5,000 bases of DNA. It comes from Gammaproteobacteria bacterium. Its GTDB lineage: Bacteria; Pseudomonadota; Gammaproteobacteria; Pseudomonadales; Azotimanducaceae. The notes below the pieces were generated by a model. It was not told the DNA's origin, made no database searches, and was given only the letters and a program-made list of their open reading frames with translations. This document shows positions 4,206-5,000 of the stretch, in pieces. Numbering within the stretch: the first letter of the stretch is position 1; each line of letters begins with the position of its first letter. Made by a program: the position numbers and the translations under genes. The DNA is taken from assembly GCA_003228415.1 (NCBI GenBank), contig QIDL01000408.1:1-5000 (forward strand). Reading direction: 5' to 3'.

Positions 4206-5000
4206 ACCTTACAGATCTGAAACGCAAACCCGTCGGCGAGCTGGTAGATATGGCTCGTGAAATGGGGCTGGATAACCAGGCGCGCTCCCGCAAGCAGGAA
4301 GTCATTGCCTCCATCGTGCGCAAGCAGGCAAAGGCGGGCGAAGATATCTACGGCGAAGGTACCCTGGAGATCCTGCAGGACGGCTTTGGATTTCTGCGTT
4401 CGGCGGACTCCTCCTATCTCGCCGGCCCCGACGACATCTATGTCTCGCCGAGCCAGATTCGCCGTTTCAATCTGCGCACCGGAGACAGCATCGCCGGCAA
4501 GATCCGACCGCCAAAGGATGGCGAGCGTTATTTCGCCATGCTCAAGGTCGACAAGATCAACTTCAGCGAACCAAATTCCAAGAAACACAAAATACTGTTT
4601 GAAAACCTGACCCCACTATTTCCCGATGAGCGATTTGTGCTCGAACGCGGCAACGGCAGCACCGAGGACCTCACCGCGCGCATCATCGACCTGGTCGCGC
4701 CGATCGGCAAAGGTCAACGGGCGCTGATCGTTTCCCCCCCGAAAGCGGGCAAAACGCTGGTGCTGCAGAACATCGCTCAATCCATCGCGGCCAACAATCC
4801 GGAGACCTATCTGATCGTTCTGCTCATCGACGAGCGGCCGGAAGAAGTCACCGAGATGACGCGCCTGGTCAGCGGCGAGGTGGTGGCCAGCACCTTCGAC
4901 GAACCGCCGTCACGGCACGTGCAGGTCGCAGAGATGGTCATCGAGAAGGCCAAGCGTCTTGTGGAACACAAGGAGAATGTGGTCATTCTGCTCGACTCCA
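4202..5000 (+). CDS. rho: Transcription termination factor Rho, N-terminal 266 residues (cut by window edge)
   Basis: The hexameric RNA-dependent ATPase/helicase that ends transcription at Rho-dependent sites. Seen in order: an N-terminal helical Rho_N segment (1-47); the cold-shock-like RNA-binding domain (about 48-118) with GFGFLRSADSSYLAGPDDIY and the SPSQIRRFNLRTGD segment; the linker with ERGNGSTEDLT; Walker A PPKAGKT (179-185) with Lys181, Lys184 and Thr185; LLIDERPEEVTEM with Glu211 and Arg212; and the Walker B strand VVILLD ending at Asp265. All these residues fall on E. coli numbering, so there are no insertions or deletions in the visible part. About 150 residues (Q and R loops) lie beyond position 5000. 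An in-frame ATG at 4196 would add Met-Ser; I prefer 4202 because it gives the standard MNLTDLK terminus and overlaps the upstream stop. Neither ATG has a clear Shine-Dalgarno sequence. Confidence 0.97.
   Translation, partial: MNLTDLKRKPVGELVDMAREMGLDNQARSRKQEVIASIVRKQAKAGEDIYGEGTLEILQDGFGFLRSADSSYLAGPDDIYVSPSQIRRFNLRTGDSIAGKIRPPKDGERYFAMLKVDKINFSEPNSKKHKILFENLTPLFPDERFVLERGNGSTEDLTARIIDLVAPIGKGQRALIVSPPKAGKTLVLQNIAQSIAANNPETYLIVLLIDERPEEVTEMTRLVSGEVVASTFDEPPSRHVQVAEMVIEKAKRLVEHKENVVILLDS

Overview
The window reads as ordinary chromosome of a moderately GC-rich gammaproteobacterium. The evidence is a Rho that aligns without gaps to E. coli Rho numbering over the visible 266 residues, an E. coli/Pseudomonas-type TrxA, and a HemB of the Pseudomonas (non-zinc) metal class. 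The gene order hemB, trxA, rho recalls the Pseudomonas aeruginosa order hemB-ppk-ppx-trxA-rho, but the polyphosphate genes are absent here. I cannot name the genus.

Left part (1-2193, minus strand): a two-gene operon transcribed leftwards. It contains a TVP38/TMEM64 (VTT domain) inner-membrane protein, followed after 8 bases by a MerA/Lpd-like FAD-dependent pyridine nucleotide-disulfide oxidoreductase that starts at TTG. The reductase's ribosome binding site overlaps the stop of the membrane gene, so translational coupling is likely. Bases 1-49, beyond the reductase stop, are too short to assign.

Middle (2194-3432): a divergent intergenic region of about 100 bases carries a perfect 13-bp tandem duplication and a candidate hemB promoter. 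It is followed by hemB (porphobilinogen synthase, haem pathway). A 152-base gap then holds a possible weak terminator and an extended -10 promoter for trxA.

Right part (3433-5000, plus strand): trxA (thioredoxin, GTG start, good ribosome binding site), a hairpin that may end its transcript, then 436 bases without an annotated gene before rho. That stretch holds a good sigma-70 type promoter (TTGACG, 16 bp, TACACT) and a predicted leader of about 265 nt. The leader has several hairpins, two pairings that cannot nest, a C-rich/G-poor stretch, and an open reading frame of 44 codons whose TGA stop overlaps the rho ATG. rho lacks an obvious Shine-Dalgarno sequence and runs off the right edge.

How the genes relate: these are mainly housekeeping functions (haem synthesis, thiol redox, transcription termination) beside a membrane/redox pair of unknown substrate. 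I see no mobile element, CRISPR array, tRNA or rRNA. The least explained parts are the rho leader and the TVP38-flavoprotein pair; nothing here amounts to a clearly new system.
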